Shown: one piece after another, positions 5,316 through 5,331 of the stretch
Position numbering within the stretch: position 1 is the first letter of the stretch
How the letters are laid out: each line of letters starts with the position of its first letter
Translations under genes and position numbers: made by a program
Origin: JBFELO01 sp041552055
GTDB taxonomy: Bacteria > Acidobacteriota > Thermoanaerobaculia > Thermoanaerobaculales > Sulfomarinibacteraceae
Length of the DNA stretch: 5,331 bases
NCBI GenBank assembly: GCA_041552055.1
Contig: JBFELO010000228.1
Location: forward strand, 1-5,331
Direction of reading: 5' to 3'
Notes under the pieces: model-generated
What the model was told of the DNA's origin: nothing
Seen by the model: only the letters and a program-made list of their open reading frames with translations
The model's database searches: none

Positions 5316-5331
5316 GTGGCTCAAAACAAGG
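5316..5331 (+). CDS. Possible start of a further gene, cut by the window edge
   Basis: GTG GCT CAA AAC AAG opens a frame reading MAQNK before the window ends. Support is positional only: the extended -10-like element lies six bases upstream. The frame is also open to the left, with another GTG at 5262, but that start would translate through the palindrome and is unlikely. No Shine-Dalgarno sequence is visible. Five codons do not allow a product to be assigned. A REP-associated tyrosine transposase is a speculative candidate because of the adjacent palindrome. Confidence 0.4.

Overview
This is a GC-rich bacterial window in which every confident gene lies on the + strand. Its core (408-5080) is a compact four-gene block: a shikimate kinase, a calcineurin-like metallophosphoesterase, a large probably exported protein joining HEAT-type repeats, a cyclophilin-type proline isomerase and a thioredoxin-like domain, and a D-isomer 2-hydroxyacid dehydrogenase of the glyoxylate/hydroxypyruvate reductase type. 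Three of the four genes appear to start with GTG. The first two overlap by 13 bases and the last two by 4. The middle gap is only 37 bases, so the block is probably one operon. High GC, GTG starts and a HEAT-cyclophilin fusion suggest Acidobacteriota or a similar high-GC Gram-negative group, but this is a low-confidence guess from memory of the families, not a search result.

The left flank (1-407) has no convincing gene but is rich in repeats. It holds a palindrome at 27-57 and a shortened, diverged relative at 368-390. The two share a 24-base stretch (13-36 and 355-378, 21 identities). Between them lies a 61-base insertion-like unit (176-236): perfect 14-base inverted ends bracketed by a perfect 9-base direct repeat, the hallmark of a tiny transposed element.

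The right flank (5081-5331) contains four successive inverted repeats. The last (5266-5298) belongs to the same palindrome family as the one at 27-57. It is followed by an extended -10-like sequence and a GTG that may begin a further gene running off the window. The palindromes at 368-390 and 5266-5298 end exactly the same distance (18 bases) before a GTG start, each with a TACnAT hexamer 6 bases before that GTG. This geometry suggests that the repeat supplies or controls a leaderless promoter.

Functionally the block mixes aromatic amino-acid biosynthesis, a cytoplasmic phosphoesterase, an envelope folding factor and a ketoacid reductase. It does not form an obvious single pathway. The most unusual content is in the non-coding flanks and in the three-part fusion protein.
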